From Draconibacterium sp. (GTDB taxonomy: Bacteria; Bacteroidota; Bacteroidia; Bacteroidales; Prolixibacteraceae): DNA of 7,278 nt. The position numbers and the translations under genes were made by a program. Below the pieces are notes generated by a model. It was not told the DNA's origin and did no database searches. It saw nothing but the letters and a program-made list of their open reading frames with translations. Below, piece after piece: positions 6,162-7,278 of the stretch; position 1 is the stretch's first letter; every line of letters begins with the position of its first letter. The stretch is from assembly GCA_030595485.1 (NCBI GenBank), contig JAUVDE010000166.1:1-7278 (forward strand), written 5' to 3'.

Positions 6162-6260
6162 TCACGCGAAGAACGCAAAACTAAAGATACGCAAAAAGCG
6201 CAAAGCATTTGCATTAAGCTCTTTGCGCTTTTTGCGATAATCTTTGCGAACTTTGCGTGA
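6162..6260. repeat. Long imperfect palindrome built of CGCAAA units
   Basis: A perfect 16-bp inner stem (CGCAAAAAGCGCAAAG at 6190-6205 and its complement at 6221-6236) has a 15-nt loop. Perfect outer arms TCACGC (6162-6167) and GCGTGA (6255-6260) enclose it. Between inner and outer arms the two sides remain similar, with small gaps. The left half repeats CGCAAA-like units and the right half TTTGCG-like units. No T-run follows on the + strand, so it is not a normal terminator. From memory, very similar TTTGCG/CGCAAA palindromes occur between genes in many Bacteroidota. It may be a dispersed repeat or a target for nucleoid proteins. Confidence 0.85.
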
Positions 6261-6345
6261 TATATCTATTATTCTGAAAATCTATTTAATAAAGTCGATT
6301 TGGACACGTGAGTAGTTCCAAATAAAAATATAAAAATTAATAAAG

Positions 6346-6379
6346 AAAGTCGTCATTCGAAAGATTGTCGGCTTTTTTT
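6346..6379 (+). terminator. Terminator-like hairpin upstream of the antiporter gene
   Basis: AAAGTCG (6346-6352) pairs with CGGCTTT (6369-6375), with one G-U pair, and the T-run continues to 6379. It lies 242 nt after the fucosidase stop and 56 nt before the next start. It may be a back-up terminator for the fucosidase transcript, the end of an unseen small RNA, or an attenuator in a leader. The sequence does not decide among these. Confidence 0.5.
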
Positions 6380-6435
6380 ATGGACAATAATTTCCAATAC
6401 ATTTACTATGTTTTTGTATATTGGCAATAAAAAAT

Positions 6436-7278
6436 ATGAACGCATATCTTTTTATCATTGGGCTTTGCCTTGTAATAATCATCTCGTTTTTTTGTAATAT
6501 TCTTGCACGTAAAACAAATATTCCCAGCGTTTTAATATTAATTGTTTTAGGTGTTGGAATTCAACAATTATTAAAATACCTGGATATGGAACCCGATTTT
6601 TTCAGTACACTGGAAGTGTTGGGAATTGTAGGTTTGATAATGATTGTACTTGAAGCTGCCCTCGATTTGGAACTAAAAAAAGAAAAGTGGCCGGTAATTT
6701 GGAAATCATTTACCATCGCCTCTTTTTCATTGGCATTAACATCAATTGCAATTTCATTTTTCATCCGGTTGATTATTCCTGAAATGTCTTTTTTACCTGC
6801 AATGGTTTATGCACTTCCTCTATCGATAATGAGTAGTGCTATAATTATTCCGAGTGTTGCAAATCTCACCAATTATAAACGGGAATTTCTGATTTACGAA
6901 AGCACATTTTCCGACATTTTGGGAATAATGGTTTTTTACATGATTATTGAAAACGTTGAAGTTGAGGGAATTAAACAACTGAGTTTTGCGATTGGAAGTA
7001 ATATCTTTCTTACGCTTGCAATTTCAGTAATTCTAAGTTACGCTCTTTTATACGTAATTCAGAATATAAAAGGAGAAGCAAAATTCTTCCTTTTTCTTGC
7101 CGTTTTAGTTTTGTTATATGCGGTTGGGAAAATGTTTCATTTGTCATCACTAATTATCATTTTAATGTTTGGTTTACTACTCCGTAATCATCGTGTTTTG
7201 CTTTTCGGGAAATTGAAAGAGTGGTTACTTGTACCCAAAATTGAAGCTGTTTTTGAACAATTTAAAATGATTACTGTG
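6436..7278 (+). CDS. Cation:proton antiporter-like membrane protein (3' end outside window)
   Basis: This reading frame stays open to the window end and gives 281 residues without a stop. It encodes a polytopic inner-membrane protein with about eight or nine hydrophobic helices so far. The N-terminal pattern LARKTNIPSVLILIVLGV (23-40) matches the first repeat of sodium/proton and potassium/proton exchangers (CPA superfamily: NhaP/KefB-like). The helix containing LSIMSSAIIIPSV (129-141) and the segment YESTFSDILGIMVF (154-167) correspond to the ion-binding helices. There the usual Asn-Asp (CPA1) or Asp-Asp (CPA2) pair reads Ser159-Asp160, which makes ion selectivity hard to predict. It probably exchanges Na+ or K+ for H+, but has no obvious functional tie to the fucose genes. 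ATG 6436 was chosen because it opens directly into the first membrane helix. A regulatory C-terminal domain such as TrkA may follow beyond the window. Confidence 0.85.
   Translation, partial: MNAYLFIIGLCLVIIISFFCNILARKTNIPSVLILIVLGVGIQQLLKYLDMEPDFFSTLEVLGIVGLIMIVLEAALDLELKKEKWPVIWKSFTIASFSLALTSIAISFFIRLIIPEMSFLPAMVYALPLSIMSSAIIIPSVANLTNYKREFLIYESTFSDILGIMVFYMIIENVEVEGIKQLSFAIGSNIFLTLAISVILSYALLYVIQNIKGEAKFFLFLAVLVLLYAVGKMFHLSSLIIILMFGLLLRNHRVLLFGKLKEWLLVPKIEAVFEQFKMITV

Larger units (their letters stand above)
6105..6435. other. 331-nt gene-free stretch between fucosidase and antiporter genes
   Basis: No plausible coding region was seen here on either strand. From left to right it contains the fucosidase terminator candidate, a 99-nt imperfect palindrome (6162-6260), about 85 nt of plain A/T-rich sequence (6261-6345), a second terminator-like hairpin (6346-6379) and the A-rich leader of the antiporter gene. 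The promoter of that gene probably lies between 6380 and 6435, but no motif was strong enough to call. Confidence 0.7.

Noticed and set aside
5885..6214. 109-codon - strand frame spanning the fucosidase 3' end and the long palindrome
   Set aside because: Its start lies inside the CGCAAA palindrome, and the rest is antisense to the fucosidase gene. There is no sign of real coding.
6162..6260. Possible CRISPR fragment, because of the repeated CGCAAA units
   Set aside because: Units are short, unevenly spaced and inverted about a centre. There are no uniform spacers and no cas genes nearby.
6407..6424. Possible -7 elements upstream of the antiporter gene (TATGTTTTTG, TATATTGG)
   Set aside because: Neither fits the consensus well, and the second would leave almost no 5' leader before the ATG at 6436.

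Overview
The window is AT-rich and gene-dense, and every gene lies on the + strand. It looks like a free-living or marine member of the Bacteroidota. The evidence is A/T-rich leaders with no clear Shine-Dalgarno sequences, a RhaM-type mutarotase next to a FucP-type transporter, a lipoprotein GH29 fucosidase, and palindromic intergenic repeats of a style common in this phylum. Marinilabiliales/Prolixibacteraceae-like is my guess at the order, but the sequence does not prove it.

Layout. Positions 1-161 hold a terminator from an upstream gene, a second strong hairpin and short tandem repeats. Gene 1 (162-1298) encodes an unusual fusion of a HxGH nucleotidylyltransferase with a compact GHMP-kinase-like domain. 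Gene 2 (1426-2511) is a mannose-1-phosphate guanylyltransferase. Gene 3 (2626-3927) is a FucP-family L-fucose:H+ symporter. A complex palindromic repeat follows (about 3984-4129). Gene 4 (4145-4498) is a RhaM-family sugar mutarotase, probably serving L-fucose here. Gene 5 (4593-6104) is a GH29 alpha-L-fucosidase lipoprotein. A 331-nt gene-free stretch (6105-6435) contains terminator candidates and a 99-nt imperfect palindrome. Gene 6 (6436 to the window end, incomplete) is a cation:proton antiporter-like membrane protein and starts an unrelated unit.

How the genes fit together. The fucosidase would release L-fucose from glycans outside the inner membrane. FucP would import it with protons, and the mutarotase would interconvert its anomers. 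No FucI/FucK/FucA isomerase-kinase-aldolase genes and no classical Fkp are visible. What sits here instead is the nucleotidyltransferase/GHMP fusion and a GDP-mannose synthase. This leaves open that imported fucose, or another deoxysugar or heptose, is activated to a nucleotide sugar. That is an inference and is the main lead of the window. Each of the five complete genes is followed by its own hairpin/T-run, so the cluster probably yields several transcripts or has internal attenuation, and is unlikely to be one simple operon.
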